From assembly GCF_905397285.1 (NCBI RefSeq), contig NZ_CAJPUX010000002.1, positions 372,001-436,000 on the forward strand: a stretch of 64,000 bases of DNA. Reading direction: 5' to 3'. Numbering within the stretch: position 1 is the stretch's first letter; each line of letters opens with the position of its first letter. Below are positions 26,919 to 37,078 of the stretch, piece after piece. The DNA comes from Cupriavidus plantarum (lineage in GTDB: Bacteria > Pseudomonadota > Gammaproteobacteria > Burkholderiales > Burkholderiaceae). Made by a program: the position numbers and the translations under genes. The notes under the pieces are model-generated. The model had not been told where the DNA came from and did no database searches. It saw only the letters and a program-made list of their open reading frames with translations.

Positions 26919-27042
26919 ATGGGGGGCGGATTTGCGGCCGGTTGATAGCGAATCGAAATAACCGGCGGGTTGAAAACATATTAGACACTATCACGATCGG
27001 TGCCGAGAATGCGTGCATAAGCACAACAACGGGGCACAGATC

Positions 27043-28047
27043 ATGAATCGCAGCAGTTCTTTCTCCCATGCACGCGGCCGCCGCACTATGCTGGCCGGGC
27101 TCCTGGCCACGGCACTGTCGTTCGCCGGCATCGCGGCGCACGCGCAGGACGCCTATCCCAATCACCCGATTCGCCTGATCGTGCCGTACGCGGCGGGCGG
27201 CGCGGTGGATATCGTGGCTCGCGCGGTGGGCCACAAGATGAGCGAGACGCTCAAGCAGCCGATCATCGTCGACAACCGTCCTGGCGCGAGCACGAACATC
27301 GGGCTCGACATGGCCGCGAAGGCGCCGGCCGATGGCTACACGATCCTCATGGCGTCGAACAGCCTGGCGACCAATGCCGCGTTGTTCAGCAAGCTGTCGT
27401 TCAATCCGGCCACCGACTTTGCGCCGGTGGCGCGCATCGGCGAGGCATCGCTGGTTGTCGTCGTGCCGGCCAGGTCGAAGATTCAGTCGCTGAAAGACCT
27501 CATTGCTCAGGCCAAGGCGCAGCCGGGCAAGCTTGCCTATGCGTCGGCGGGTAATGGCAGCTCCGGGCATCTGGCCGGCGAGCAGCTCAAGGAGGCCGCG
27601 GGTATCGATGTGCTGCACGTGCCGTACAAGGGCGGGGCACCCGCGATCACGGATCTGCTCGGCGAGCGCGTCAACTTCATGCCCATCAATCCGCTCGAGG
27701 TCATCACGCATATCAAGGCGGGCACGCTGCGTCCGCTGGCCGTGGCCAGCGGCAAGCGCTCGGCGCAGTTGCCGAACGTGCCGACGTCGCGCGAGGAAGG
27801 GCTGCCGAACTTCAACGCCTCCGTATGGTGGGGACTCATCGCGCCGGCGAAGACGCCCGCGCCGATCGTCAGGCAATTGAATGCCGCGGCCAATGCGGCG
27901 CTCGCGGATGCCGACGTACGCAGGCAGCTCGAGCAGCTGGGGGTAACGATCGTGTCCGGGACGCCCGAGGCGTTCGGCCAGTTCATTCGCAGCGAGACCA
28001 CGACGTGGGCCGGCGTGATTCACAAGGCCAACATCACCGCCGATTGA
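27043..28047 (+). CDS. Bug (TctC-like) receptor
   Basis: Periplasmic carboxylate receptor, 334 residues from ATG 27043. The signal peptide carries an Arg-rich n-region (HARGRR) and ends near AHA-QD. Motifs are IRLIVPYAAGGAVDIVAR, VDNRPGASTNIGLD and HVPYKGGAPAITDLLGERV. The galB-like gene starts 10 bp after its stop, so the receptor probably delivers that pathway's substrate, such as a pyrone- or oxo-polycarboxylate. Confidence 0.92.
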   Translation: MNRSSSFSHARGRRTMLAGLLATALSFAGIAAHAQDAYPNHPIRLIVPYAAGGAVDIVARAVGHKMSETLKQPIIVDNRPGASTNIGLDMAAKAPADGYTILMASNSLATNAALFSKLSFNPATDFAPVARIGEASLVVVVPARSKIQSLKDLIAQAKAQPGKLAYASAGNGSSGHLAGEQLKEAAGIDVLHVPYKGGAPAITDLLGERVNFMPINPLEVITHIKAGTLRPLAVASGKRSAQLPNVPTSREEGLPNFNASVWWGLIAPAKTPAPIVRQLNAAANAALADADVRRQLEQLGVTIVSGTPEAFGQFIRSETTTWAGVIHKANITAD

Positions 28048-28057
28048 TCCCTTTCCG

Positions 28058-28801
28058 ATGTCAAGCATGACCGAAACTCAACCCAAAGCCACACCTTCTA
28101 TCCTCGTCGTGAGCGCGCACGCGGCAGACTTCGTCTGGCGTGCGGGCGGTGCCGTGGCGCTCTATGCCGAACGGGGTTATCACGTCCGCATCGTTTGCCT
28201 GTCGTTTGGCGAGCGCGGCGAGTCCGCCAAGATGTGGCGCCAGGCCGGTATGACGATGGACCGCGTCAAGGCGGCCCGTCGCGAGGAGGCCGAGCGCGCG
28301 GCCGAGATCCTCGGTGGCACGCTGGAGTGCTTCGACCTTGGCGACTATCCGATGCGGGTGCCAGACGAGGCGCTGCTGCGCCTGGCCGATATCTATCGCG
28401 AGATCCGGCCGGAATTCGTGCTGAGCCATTCGCGCGAGGACATTTACAACTTCGATCATCCGCTGGCGACCCACGTCGCGCAGGAAGCGCGGGTCATTGC
28501 ACAGGCGCATGGTTACAAGCCCGAGGTGCCGGTCATCGGCGCGCCGCCGGTGTTCCTGTTCGAGCCGCATCAGCCCGAGCAATGCAACTGGAAGCCCGAC
28601 GTGTTGCTCGATATCTCTTCGGTCTGGGAGAAGAAGCAACGCGCCTTCACGACGATGGCCGCGCAGGAACATCTGTGGGAGTACTACACGCGGGTGGCGT
28701 TGCAGCGCGGGGCGCAGGCGACGCGCAATTCCGATCGCAAGATCCAGTATGGCGAGGGGTATGCGCGGGTGTTCCCGATAGTGAGCGAGGTGCTGGCATG
28801 A
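28058..28801 (+). CDS. galB: 4-oxalomesaconate hydratase-like PIG-L family protein
   Basis: 247-residue member of the PIG-L/LmbE zinc fold. The usual AHPDDE motif reads [13 protein letters not shown] (His21, Asp24), the form I associate with GalB. GalB hydrates 4-oxalomesaconate to 4-carboxy-4-hydroxy-2-oxoadipate in gallate and protocatechuate 4,5-cleavage. The second zinc His region is [13 protein letters not shown] (about 129-141). The adjacent gene encodes the enzyme for the next step and overlaps by 4 bp (ATGA), which strongly supports the call. A deacetylase role cannot be excluded from sequence alone. Confidence 0.82.
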   Translation: MSSMTETQPKATPSILVVSAHAADFVWRAGGAVALYAERGYHVRIVCLSFGERGESAKMWRQAGMTMDRVKAARREEAERAAEILGGTLECFDLGDYPMRVPDEALLRLADIYREIRPEFVLSHSREDIYNFDHPLATHVAQEARVIAQAHGYKPEVPVIGAPPVFLFEPHQPEQCNWKPDVLLDISSVWEKKQRAFTTMAAQEHLWEYYTRVALQRGAQATRNSDRKIQYGEGYARVFPIVSEVLA

Positions 28802-29511
28802 GGACGATTGCCTACCGCAATATCCTGCGCGCGGAGGCTGCGTCCATCGATACGCTGGGTCGGCTCGGTGTCGCCACGGTGCACGAGGCGCAGCGGCGCA
28901 CGGGGCTCATGAAGCCGTATATGCGGCCGATTCAGTCCGGGGTGTCGATTGCGGGCAGCGCCGTCACGGCGCTGATGCATCCCGGCGATAACTGGATGAT
29001 CCACGTGGCCGTGGAGATGATTCGGCCGGGCGATGTGCTCGTCGTCGCGTTGACGAGCGATTGCACGGATGGGCTGTTCGGCGATCTGCTGGCGACGTCG
29101 CTGAAGGCGCGCGGGGCGCGCGGACTGATCATCGAAGGCGGCGTGCGGGATGTCTCTGTGCTGAACGAGATGGGCTTCCCGGTGTGGTCGCGGGCGGTAT
29201 CGGCGCAGGGCGCGGTAAAGGAAACCGTTGGCGCGGTGAACGTGCCGGTGGTCTGCGCGGGCGCCAGCGTCCGGCCCGGCGACGTGATCGTTGCCGACGA
29301 CGATGGTGTCGTCGTCGTGGCGCGTCCTGCCGCGGCACAGATCGCGCGAAAGGCCGCGGAGCGAGAAGCGCTGGAGGCTGGCAAGCGGGAGAAGCTGGCG
29401 TCTGGCGTGCTCGGCGTCGATATGTACGACATGCGGCCGGGACTGGCGGCAAAGGGCTTGGTGTATTCGGATCAGGTGGTCGATTGGTATAACGGCGCGG
29501 AGGAGGCCTGA
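28798..29511 (+). CDS. galC: 4-carboxy-4-hydroxy-2-oxoadipate aldolase-like protein (RraA fold)
   Basis: 237-residue class II pyruvate aldolase. The metal/catalytic motif Asp-X20-Arg-Asp is complete (Asp96, Arg117, Asp118), with the pyruvate-binding loop GDLLAT. Members cleave 4-carboxy-4-hydroxy-2-oxoadipate to pyruvate and oxaloacetate and often decarboxylate oxaloacetate. The start ATG 28798 overlaps the galB stop. Together with the hydratase it completes the lower part of 4,5-cleavage pathways. The paralogue at 6447 lacks the first Asp. Confidence 0.87.
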   Translation: MRTIAYRNILRAEAASIDTLGRLGVATVHEAQRRTGLMKPYMRPIQSGVSIAGSAVTALMHPGDNWMIHVAVEMIRPGDVLVVALTSDCTDGLFGDLLATSLKARGARGLIIEGGVRDVSVLNEMGFPVWSRAVSAQGAVKETVGAVNVPVVCAGASVRPGDVIVADDDGVVVVARPAAAQIARKAAEREALEAGKREKLASGVLGVDMYDMRPGLAAKGLVYSDQVVDWYNGAEEA

Positions 29512-29560
29512 GGAGAGCGGGCTCCCCGATCTGGTATAAGGTGGCGCACAGGGGAGACAG

Positions 29561-30502
29561 ATGGAACTGCGCCAGCTTCAATATTTCGTACGGGTGGTCG
29601 AACTAGGCAGCATGAGCCGGGCAGCGCTCGAGCTCGATATGGTGCAGTCGGCCATCAGCCAGCAGATCAGCCGGCTCGAGAGCGAGTTGTCCACGCGACT
29701 GCTGCGGCGGGCGCCGCATGGCGTCACGCCGACCGAGGCGGGGCTCGCATTCTTTCATGAGGCGCAGCTCACGCTCCGGCATGCCGAACAGGCCAAGCGC
29801 GCCGCGCATCAGGCGCGATTATCCGGGACCGTCAGCGTGGGCCTTGCGCCGACCACGGCCTCGGTCATCGGCGTGCCGTTGATGCGCGCGATGCGGGAGC
29901 GGTATCCCGATGTCCGCCTGCATATGGTGGAAAGTCTCTCCGGCCACCTCACCGCGATGCTCAACGCGCGGCAGCTCGATCTGGCCGTGCTGTTCGACAC
30001 GAACGCCGCACGGCGCTGGACCGTGATGCCGCTGCTCGAGGAAACGCTGTTCCTTATCCGCTCGCGCGCCGCGCTGCCGCAGGGCCGCGCCGACCCGCCC
30101 ACGCATCTGTCGATCGTCGACCTTGTCGACATTCCGTTGATCATGCCCACAGGCCTTCACGGCCTGCGCAGCACGCTGGACGCCGCCTTCGCCCGCGCGA
30201 AGGTCGTGCCGAACGTGGTGCAGGAAGTGGACTCGCTCGCCATGCTGATGGACGCGGTGGACATGGGCTTCGGCGCCACGCTGCAGCCGTGGGCCGCGGT
30301 CGGGCGCTACCCCGACGCCGAGAAACGATTCCACCTCGCGCAGATCGACGACGCCAAGGTTGGGCGCCAGAACCTGCTCTGCAGTCTTTCGGACGACGAA
30401 CTCTCGCCGGCCGCGCTCGCCCTGCGCGTCGTGCTGGCCGATACCGCCCGCGGCCTTGTCCGCTCGGGCGGCTGGCACGGCGCGCGCCTGATGGAACAAT
30501 AG
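29561..30502 (+). CDS. LysR-family transcriptional regulator
   Basis: 313-residue LysR protein (HTH LQYFVRVVELGSMSRAALEL, then DMVQSAISQQISRLE), similar to the Nac/Cbl-like branch in its N-terminus. AGGGGAGACAG precedes ATG 29561. It lies between the galBC genes and tcuAB on the same strand. A LysR-type palindrome just after its stop suggests it controls tcuAB, as TcuR does in Salmonella. Confidence 0.9.
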   Translation: MELRQLQYFVRVVELGSMSRAALELDMVQSAISQQISRLESELSTRLLRRAPHGVTPTEAGLAFFHEAQLTLRHAEQAKRAAHQARLSGTVSVGLAPTTASVIGVPLMRAMRERYPDVRLHMVESLSGHLTAMLNARQLDLAVLFDTNAARRWTVMPLLEETLFLIRSRAALPQGRADPPTHLSIVDLVDIPLIMPTGLHGLRSTLDAAFARAKVVPNVVQEVDSLAMLMDAVDMGFGATLQPWAAVGRYPDAEKRFHLAQIDDAKVGRQNLLCSLSDDELSPAALALRVVLADTARGLVRSGGWHGARLMEQ

Positions 30503-30507
30503 GGGGC

Positions 30508-30530
30508 GTGGGTATCACGATTCGTGATGC
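30508..30530. promoter_or_regulatory. LysR-type palindrome upstream of tcuA
   Basis: GGGTATCACG (30508-30517) and CGTGATGCCC (30521-30530) are inverted with one mismatched pair. The core ATCAC-N5-GTGAT fits the LysR T-N11-A pattern. It lies between the lysR stop and tcuA (118 bp upstream of ATG), so it could be an operator or a terminator for lysR. Confidence 0.55.
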
Positions 30531-30647
30531 CCCCATGCCGCGCAGGGGATTAGCACGGGCAGGTGTGACCGATACAGTTGCGGCACGCTTCCATAAGATT
30601 CCGACCGTGTTCCCCACCCCCCCTCAAGCCAGAAAGGACGTCCGGCC

Positions 30648-32066
30648 ATGATCGACGTTCTTGTCATCGGCGGCGGCAACGCCGCACTGTGCGCGGCCCT
30701 CATGGCGCGCGAGGCCGGCGCCAGCGTGATGCTGCTCGAGTCCGCGCCGCGCGAATGGCGCGGCGGCAACTCGCAGCACACGCGCAACCTGCGCTGCATG
30801 CACGATGCCCCGCAGGATGTGCTCGTCGACGCCTACCCCGAAGAGGAGTTCTGGCAGGACCTGCTCAAGGTCACCGGCGGCATCACTAACGAACACCTCG
30901 CCCGGCTCGTGATTCGCGCGTCGTCGAATTGCCGCGACTGGATGCGCAAGCATGGCGTGCACTTCCAGCCGCCGCTGTCCGGCGCGCTGCACGTCGCGCG
31001 CACCAACGCATTCTTCATGGGCGGCGGCAAGGCGCTCGTCAACGCCTACTACCGCAGCGCCGAGAACCTGGGCGTGCGGATCCGCTACAACGCACCCGTG
31101 GACGGCATCGAGCTCGATGGCGACCGTTTTGTCGCCGCGCGCATCGGCAACGAGCGCATCGAGGCACGCGCATGCGTGCTCGCAGCCGGCGGCTTCGAGT
31201 CGAACCGCGAATGGCTGCGCGAAGCTTGGGGCCAGAACGAGCGCGGCGAATGGCCGGCCGACAACTTCCTGATCCGCGGCACGCGCTTCAACATGGGCGT
31301 GCTGCTCAAGTACATGATCGAAGCGGGCGCGGATGCGATCGGCGATCCGTCGCAATCGCATTGCGTGGCCATCGATGCGCGCGCGCCGCTGTACGACGGC
31401 GGCATCTGCACGCGGATCGATTGCGTGTCGCTGGGCGTGGTGCTCAACGCGAATGCGGAGCGCTTCTATGACGAGGGCGAGGACTTCTGGCCCAAGCGTT
31501 ACGCGATCTGGGGCCGCCTCGTGGCCCAGCAGCCGAATCAGATCGGCTACTCGATCATCGACGCCAAGGCCGTCGGCCGCTTCATGCCGCCGGTGTTCCC
31601 CGGCGTCACCGCGAACACGCTGCCCGAACTCGCGCGCAAGCTCGGCCTCGACGAGGCTACCTTCATGCGCACGATCAACGATTACAACGCCGCCTGCCGC
31701 GTTGGCAAGTTCGATCACACGGTGCTCGACGACTGCCACACCGAAGGCGTGACCCCGGCCAAGACTCACTGGGCGCGCCCGCTCGATACGGCGCCGTTCT
31801 ACGGCTACGCGCTGCGTCCGGGCATCACGTTCACGTACCTTGGCCTCAAGGTCAACGACAAGGCGGCCGTGCACTTCAATGGCCAGCCGAGCGAGAACCT
31901 GTTCGTCGCCGGCGAGATGATGGCCGGCAACGTGCTGGGCAAGGGCTATACGGCGGGCGTCGGCATGTCGATCGGCACGGCGTTCGGCCGCATCGCCGGC
32001 ACCGAAGCGGCCCGCGCGGCCGCCGCCCGCAAGGAATCACAGGAAATTGAGCATGCAAGTTCTTGA
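30648..32066 (+). CDS. tcuA: FAD-dependent tricarballylate dehydrogenase
   Basis: 472-residue flavoprotein of the fumarate reductase/succinate dehydrogenase flavoprotein family. Its N-terminal dinucleotide fold is [36 protein letters not shown] and the C-terminal [19 protein letters not shown] segments are typical of TcuA. It oxidises tricarballylate to cis-aconitate, passing electrons to the TcuB membrane protein. It overlaps tcuB by 14 bp. A citrate-like substrate is possible, but the tcuAB pairing makes tricarballylate most likely. Confidence 0.92.
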   Translation: MIDVLVIGGGNAALCAALMAREAGASVMLLESAPREWRGGNSQHTRNLRCMHDAPQDVLVDAYPEEEFWQDLLKVTGGITNEHLARLVIRASSNCRDWMRKHGVHFQPPLSGALHVARTNAFFMGGGKALVNAYYRSAENLGVRIRYNAPVDGIELDGDRFVAARIGNERIEARACVLAAGGFESNREWLREAWGQNERGEWPADNFLIRGTRFNMGVLLKYMIEAGADAIGDPSQSHCVAIDARAPLYDGGICTRIDCVSLGVVLNANAERFYDEGEDFWPKRYAIWGRLVAQQPNQIGYSIIDAKAVGRFMPPVFPGVTANTLPELARKLGLDEATFMRTINDYNAACRVGKFDHTVLDDCHTEGVTPAKTHWARPLDTAPFYGYALRPGITFTYLGLKVNDKAAVHFNGQPSENLFVAGEMMAGNVLGKGYTAGVGMSIGTAFGRIAGTEAARAAAARKESQEIEHASS

Positions 32067-33237
32067 AGCACTGACGCGCGAAGCGGCTTCGCTCGGCGAG
32101 GGCGCGTTGCCGCTCGCCGGCACCCTGACCGCCGACGAGAGAGAGGTCGCCCGCACGCTGCAGATCTGCAACGCGTGCCGCTACTGCGAAGGGTTCTGCG
32201 CGGTGTTCCCGTCGATGACCCGCCGGCTGGAGTTCGGCAAGGCCGATATCCACTATCTGGCGAACCTGTGCCACAACTGCGGCGCGTGCTTCCACGCCTG
32301 CCAGTACGCACCGCCTCACGAGTTCGCGGTGAACATTCCCCAGGCGATGGCCAAGGTGCGCGTGCAGACCTATGGGGACTATGCCTTCCCGGCCGCGCTG
32401 GGCGGACTTTATCGCCGCGCTGGGCTGACGACGGCGCTTGCGCTTGCCGCGGGCCTTGCATTGTTCCTGCTGATGGTGCTGGGCATGCGTGGCACGCTGT
32501 TGCACGAACCGCTGGCCGGCAACTTCTACGCGATCTTCCCGCACAACCTGCTGGCCGCGATGTTCGGGGTGGTCTTCGGTTTTGCCGTGCTCGCGCTCGG
32601 CGTGGGGGTAACGCGATTCTGGCGGCAGGTGTCGCCCGGCACCCGGCCGAGCGATGCGCGCGGCGCCGCGATCGGCGGCGCGGCGCATGACGCGCTGCGG
32701 CTGAAGTACCTCGATGGCGGGCATGGCGAGGGCTGCAATAACGCCGACGACGCGTTCACGCTCGCGCGCCGGCGGTTCCACCATTTCACGTTCTACGGTT
32801 TCATGCTGTGCTTCGCGGCGACTGCCGTGGCCACGCTATATCACTATCTGCTGGATCTGCACGCGCCGTACCCGTTCTTCAGCGTGCCGGTGCTGCTGGG
32901 CACGGCGGGCGGCATCGGATTGCTGATCGGGCCGGCTGGCTTGCTGTGGCTGAATCTGCGTCGCGATCCGCGCACGATGGATCTGGAGCAGCGTCCGATG
33001 GACCGCGGTTTTATTGCCCTGCTGCTGCTCACCAGCGCCAGCGGCCTCGCGCTGCTGGCCTTCCGCGATACCTCCGCGATGGCCGCGCTGCTGGCGATCC
33101 ATCTTGGTATCGTGATGGCGCTGTTCTTCACGCTGCCTTATGGCAAGTTCGCGCACGGCATCTTCCGTAGCGCCGCCTTGCTGAAGTGGAACATCGAGAA
33201 GCGTCGTCCGAGCGATCTCGCCCTCGGCTCCGACTGA
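32053..33237 (+). CDS. tcuB: TcuB/CitB-type membrane iron-sulfur electron-transfer protein
   Basis: 394-residue partner of TcuA. The N-terminus holds two cysteine clusters: Cys39, 42, 45, 49 ([12 protein letters not shown]) and Cys73, 76, 79, 83 ([11 protein letters not shown]), suited to two [4Fe-4S] centres. About six membrane helices follow from residue 120, with His residues that could bind haem. It reoxidises TcuA FADH2 and feeds electrons to the quinone pool. ATG 32053 is chosen over the TTG at 32047. No TcuC MFS permease follows, so a Bug/TctAB system may serve for uptake. Confidence 0.92.
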   Translation: MQVLEALTREAASLGEGALPLAGTLTADEREVARTLQICNACRYCEGFCAVFPSMTRRLEFGKADIHYLANLCHNCGACFHACQYAPPHEFAVNIPQAMAKVRVQTYGDYAFPAALGGLYRRAGLTTALALAAGLALFLLMVLGMRGTLLHEPLAGNFYAIFPHNLLAAMFGVVFGFAVLALGVGVTRFWRQVSPGTRPSDARGAAIGGAAHDALRLKYLDGGHGEGCNNADDAFTLARRRFHHFTFYGFMLCFAATAVATLYHYLLDLHAPYPFFSVPVLLGTAGGIGLLIGPAGLLWLNLRRDPRTMDLEQRPMDRGFIALLLLTSASGLALLAFRDTSAMAALLAIHLGIVMALFFTLPYGKFAHGIFRSAALLKWNIEKRRPSDLALGSD

Positions 33238-33262
33238 ATACCTATACCAAAGGAGAACCACC

Positions 33263-34051
33263 ATGACGAAACCCGGCGTTCTGCACATCCCGTCGATGCG
33301 CGACCGCTGCAGCGAGGCGGAATGGAAGGCGCGCGTGGACCTGGCCGCGTGCTACCGGCTCGTCGAGCTGTATGGCATGGCCGACATGATGGCCAACCAT
33401 ATCTCGGTGCGCGTGCCCGACGAAGAGGGCGCGTTCCTGATCAATGCCTACGGCATGATGTACGAGGAGATCACGGCATCGAGCCTGATCAAGGTGGATC
33501 ATGCGGGCAACATTCTGTCGAAGCCGGACTTCGGCGAGTTGAACTACGGCATCAACAAGGCGGGCTACGTCATCCACAGCGCCGTGCACCATGCGCGTCC
33601 TGAAGTCGCTTGCGTGATCCACACCCATAGCTGGGCATCCATGGCGATCTCGTCGCTGGAATGTGGACTGCAGCCGCTGACGCAGACGGCGATGCGTTTC
33701 CTGAAGATCGGTTATCACGACTATCAGGGCGTGGTGCTGGATACGGCCGAGCAGGAGTCGCTGATTGCGGACCTCGGCACGGGTGAGGCGCTGATCCTGC
33801 GGAACCATGGCGCGCTGACGGTGGGCAACACCGTGGGCGAGGCGTTCAACTGGATGCACCGGCTCGAGCTGGCCTGCCGTGCGCAGATCGGCGCGATGGC
33901 GTGCAATACGCCGTTGCAGACGGTGCCGAAGGATGTGCTCGAGGCGACGTGGAACAACTATCAGCCTGGCACGCGCCGCCCGTATGGCGTGATGGAGTGG
34001 CCGGCGCTGCTGCGCAAGCTCGACCGGCTGGACCCCAGCTACAGGGATTGA
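33263..34051 (+). CDS. Class II aldolase/adducin family protein
   Basis: 262-residue zinc aldolase-fold protein. Metal-binding His residues are in VIHTHSWAS and in LRNHGALTVG, with an N-terminal ADMMANHISVRVP segment typical of the family. Substrates vary (sugar phosphates, hydroxy-oxo acids, adducin-like non-enzymes). It starts 25 bp after tcuB behind AAAGGAGAA, so it belongs to the same operon. It may cleave or decarboxylate a hydroxy-polycarboxylate. Confidence 0.88.
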   Translation: MTKPGVLHIPSMRDRCSEAEWKARVDLAACYRLVELYGMADMMANHISVRVPDEEGAFLINAYGMMYEEITASSLIKVDHAGNILSKPDFGELNYGINKAGYVIHSAVHHARPEVACVIHTHSWASMAISSLECGLQPLTQTAMRFLKIGYHDYQGVVLDTAEQESLIADLGTGEALILRNHGALTVGNTVGEAFNWMHRLELACRAQIGAMACNTPLQTVPKDVLEATWNNYQPGTRRPYGVMEWPALLRKLDRLDPSYRD

Positions 34052-34106
34052 AGCGCGGCGGTCCGCACTGCAGGAACGGGTAAAACTACATAAGAGAGAG
34101 ACAGCG

Positions 34107-35084
34107 ATGAACAGAAGACGCATGCTGGCGCGGATGCTGGCGATCGGCGCAGCCCCCATGATGATGACCACGGCCCGCGCGCAGGCGCTGCCGAACAAGC
34201 CCGTGACGCTGATCGTGCCGTTCGCGCCCGGCGGCAATCTGGATGTGGTGGCGCGTGCCGTCGCGCCAGCGCTCGAGCAGCAGCTCGGCCGCAACGTCAT
34301 CGTCGACAACCGGCCCGGCGCGGGCGGTGTGATTGGCGCGAGCGCCGTGGCGCGTGCCGACGCGGACGGGTCGATGCTGCTCGTGACCACGCCCAATGCG
34401 ATCGTGGTGCTGCCGCGCATGACCAGGACGAACTACAAGCTTGCGAGCTTTGCGCCGGTGGGGCTCGTTTCCACCACGGCGCTCGTGGTGGTGGTCAAAG
34501 GCAATGACAACCGCTTCAAGGACGTGCGCGCGCTGCTCGATTTCGCCAAGGCGAACCCGGGCAAGCTCGCATCGGGCCATGCGGGGCCGGGGACCACCAA
34601 TCATATGGCGACGCTGCAGCTCGAGGATGCGGCGGGCATCAAGCTGAATCAGGTGCCCTACAAGGGCTCCGCGCCCGCGCTGGTGGATCTGCTCGGCGGC
34701 CAAATCGACATGGTGGTGGACCAGCTCACGAGTTCGGCGCCGCATATCCAGTCGGGCGCGCTGCGCGCGATCGCCGTGATGTCGCGCGACCGCGATCCTG
34801 CGTTGCCGAACGTGCCGACGTTGCGCGAGTCCGGCCTGGCCAACTTCGATGCGACGACCGCGACGACGCTGCTGGCGCCGGCCGGGACGCCCGCCGCGGT
34901 GGTGGAGACGATCAACGCCGCGTTGCGGAAGGCGCTGGCCGAAGAGCAGGTGAAGAAGCGGTTGCTGACGGTGGGCAGTCTCGCGAAGTCTTCCACGTCG
35001 AAGGAAGTCGCCGACCGCCTGGCGCAGGAGGATGCGCGGGCGCAGACGCTGGCGGCTTCGGGCCGACTGAAAGCCGCTGAGTAA
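34107..35084 (+). CDS. Bug (TctC-like) receptor
   Basis: 325-residue periplasmic receptor. The N-terminus MNRRRMLARML has consecutive arginines resembling a weak Tat signal, followed by a Met-rich h-region and ARA-QA cleavage. Motifs: VTLIVPFAPGGNLDVVAR, VDNRPGAGGVIGAS and QVPYKGSAPALVDLLGGQI. It lies between the tcuAB-aldolase genes and the LigI-like hydrolase gene on the same strand. Confidence 0.92.
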   Translation: MNRRRMLARMLAIGAAPMMMTTARAQALPNKPVTLIVPFAPGGNLDVVARAVAPALEQQLGRNVIVDNRPGAGGVIGASAVARADADGSMLLVTTPNAIVVLPRMTRTNYKLASFAPVGLVSTTALVVVVKGNDNRFKDVRALLDFAKANPGKLASGHAGPGTTNHMATLQLEDAAGIKLNQVPYKGSAPALVDLLGGQIDMVVDQLTSSAPHIQSGALRAIAVMSRDRDPALPNVPTLRESGLANFDATTATTLLAPAGTPAAVVETINAALRKALAEEQVKKRLLTVGSLAKSSTSKEVADRLAQEDARAQTLAASGRLKAAE

Positions 35085-35106
35085 GACCTTGTAGAGACAC
35101 GTTGCC

Positions 35107-36012
35107 ATGACCCGCCCCTGCCTGCCCGCCCTCGAACACATCACCGCGCCCGCATTCCAGGCCCCCGCGGGCGCCTGCGATAGCCATGCGCATGTGTTCG
35201 GTCCTTACCACCGATTTCCGCTTGCCAGCGATCGCAGCTACACGCCCGCCGCGTATCCGGCCGAAGCGTTCATCGCGCATCTGGATCAGCTCGGCCTCGA
35301 ACGTGGCGTGCTCGTGACCGCGAGTGCCAGCGGCACGGGCGTCGGCAACCAGGTCGTGCTCGACGCGCTGCGCCAGTATCCGGCGCGGCTGCGGGGCGTG
35401 GCCGTGCCGGCGGCCGACACCACCGACGCCGAGCTCGACGACTGGCACGCGGCCGGCGTGCGTGGCGCGCGCTTCAATCTGTATCAGCTCCATGGCCATG
35501 CCGTGTATCGCAATGGCTCCGGCATCGAGGTACTGGAAGCCATTGCCCCGCGCCTGCGCGAGCGGGGCTGGCATGCGCAGATCTGGATCCACGCGCCGGA
35601 CCTTGTCGAGATGGGGCCGCGCCTGAAGAAGCTCGGCATCCCGCTGGTCGTCGACCATATGGGGCGCATGGCCACCGCGCGCGGCGTCGACGACCCAGGC
35701 TTTCAGACCCTGTGCGCGCTGCTCGCCGAAGGCGCGGCATGGACCAAGATCTCGGGCGCCGATCGCAACAATGCGGGCGGCGGCACGGCGGCAACGCCGT
35801 ATGCGGAGGTGGACCCGTTCGCCAGGGCGCTGATCGCCGCGAACCCCGATCAGGTCGTGTGGGGCTCCGACTGGCCGCATATCAACTACTTCGATCCCGC
35901 GGATATGCCGGACGACGGCGTGCTGCTAAACCTGCTGACGCGCTGGCTGCCCGATGCGGCGACGCGCGAGCGCGTGCTCGTCACGAATCCCGCGCGCCTG
36001 TACGACTTCTGA
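35107..36012 (+). CDS. Amidohydrolase, 2-pyrone-4,6-dicarboxylate hydrolase (LigI)-like
   Basis: 301-residue TIM-barrel amidohydrolase of the LigI/COG3618 group. It has the strand-1 CDSHAHVFGP (His27, His29), His184 in VVDHMGRM, and the strand-8 Asp255 in VWGSDWPHINYF. LigI opens 2-pyrone-4,6-dicarboxylate to 4-oxalomesaconate without a bound metal. This product is the substrate family of the GalB-like protein 7 kb upstream, which strengthens the assignment, but related members hydrolyse sugar lactones. It starts 22 bp after the Bug gene. Confidence 0.85.
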   Translation: MTRPCLPALEHITAPAFQAPAGACDSHAHVFGPYHRFPLASDRSYTPAAYPAEAFIAHLDQLGLERGVLVTASASGTGVGNQVVLDALRQYPARLRGVAVPAADTTDAELDDWHAAGVRGARFNLYQLHGHAVYRNGSGIEVLEAIAPRLRERGWHAQIWIHAPDLVEMGPRLKKLGIPLVVDHMGRMATARGVDDPGFQTLCALLAEGAAWTKISGADRNNAGGGTAATPYAEVDPFARALIAANPDQVVWGSDWPHINYFDPADMPDDGVLLNLLTRWLPDAATRERVLVTNPARLYDF

Positions 36013-36047
36013 GCGCCGCCAAAAACATAAGACAGAGGAGACTTCCC

Positions 36048-37049
36048 ATGCTCGGCTTCACGATCCCGCCGACCCGGCGCCTCATGCAGGCGTTCGCGCT
36101 CGCGTCCGCTTCGGCCTTCGCCCTTGCCGCTGCCACGACAGTCGCCCACGCCGCCGACGAGTACCCGACAAAGCCCGTGCGCGTCGTCGTGGCATTCACG
36201 GCCGGCGGCACCACCGACATGCTTGCCCGCAGCGTGAGCCAGCACCTGTCGCAGAAGCTGAAGCAGTCGTTCGTCATCGACAACCGTCCGGGCGCGGGCG
36301 GCAATATCGGTACCGAGTTCGTCGTGCGGTCGCCCGCCGACGGCTACACGCTGCTGGTGGACTCGGTGGGCCCGATCGCGATCAACCAGACGCTGTACAA
36401 GCGCCTGAACTACGACCCGCTCAAGGACCTCGTGCCCGTGGTGCAGATCGCGGACGTGCCCAACGTGCTGGTCGTGCATCCGTCGCTGCCCGTGAAGAAC
36501 TTCGATGAGTTCGTGGCGTACGCAAAGGCCAACCCCGGCAAGCTGAACTACAGTTCGACGGGCGTCGGCACGTCGTCGCATCTGTCGGGCTTCATGCTGA
36601 CCGAGCGCATCGGCGCGCCGGCGACGCACATTCCCTACAAGGGCGCGGACGCGCTTAACGACCTGCTGACGGGCCGGGTGCAGTTCATGTTCGCGACGAT
36701 CCCGTCGGTGATCTCGCACATCCAGGCCGGCAAGCTCCGCGCGATCGCTGTCAGCAGCGCCAAGCGCTCGCGTTCGCTCCCCGATCTGCCGACGGTGGCG
36801 GAGAAGGGCTTCCCGGGGTTCGAAGCGGGCTCGTGGTTTGGTATCTTCGCACCCAGGGGCACGCCGCAGGCGGTGATTACCAAGGTCAATCAGGCCGTCA
36901 ACGAGGCGCTGCCCTCGCTGCAGGCGCAAATGATCCGCGAGGGCGCGGACCCCGTAGGGGGCTCTCCGGAGCAGTTTGGCAAGTTCACGCAGAAGGAATA
37001 TCTGAAGTGGAAGGACGTGGTGCGCGCATCGGGCGCGTCCGTCGATTGA
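36048..37049 (+). CDS. Bug (TctC-like) receptor
   Basis: 333-residue periplasmic receptor from ATG 36048 (AGAGGAGAC upstream). The signal peptide ends near AHA-AD. Motifs: VRVVVAFTAGGTTDMLAR, IDNRPGAGGNIGTE and THIPYKGADALNDLLTGRV. It closely resembles the receptor at 20300 and differs in wording from its neighbour at 34107, so the island holds receptors of different subfamilies. Confidence 0.92.
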   Translation: MLGFTIPPTRRLMQAFALASASAFALAAATTVAHAADEYPTKPVRVVVAFTAGGTTDMLARSVSQHLSQKLKQSFVIDNRPGAGGNIGTEFVVRSPADGYTLLVDSVGPIAINQTLYKRLNYDPLKDLVPVVQIADVPNVLVVHPSLPVKNFDEFVAYAKANPGKLNYSSTGVGTSSHLSGFMLTERIGAPATHIPYKGADALNDLLTGRVQFMFATIPSVISHIQAGKLRAIAVSSAKRSRSLPDLPTVAEKGFPGFEAGSWFGIFAPRGTPQAVITKVNQAVNEALPSLQAQMIREGADPVGGSPEQFGKFTQKEYLKWKDVVRASGASVD

Positions 37050-37078
37050 CGCGAGTCGTGTGAGGAACGGGAGAGAGC

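Noticed and set aside
26197..28068. Minus-strand frame of 623 codons
   Set aside because: Overlaps LysR and Bug genes that have clear motifs; composition is shadow-like.
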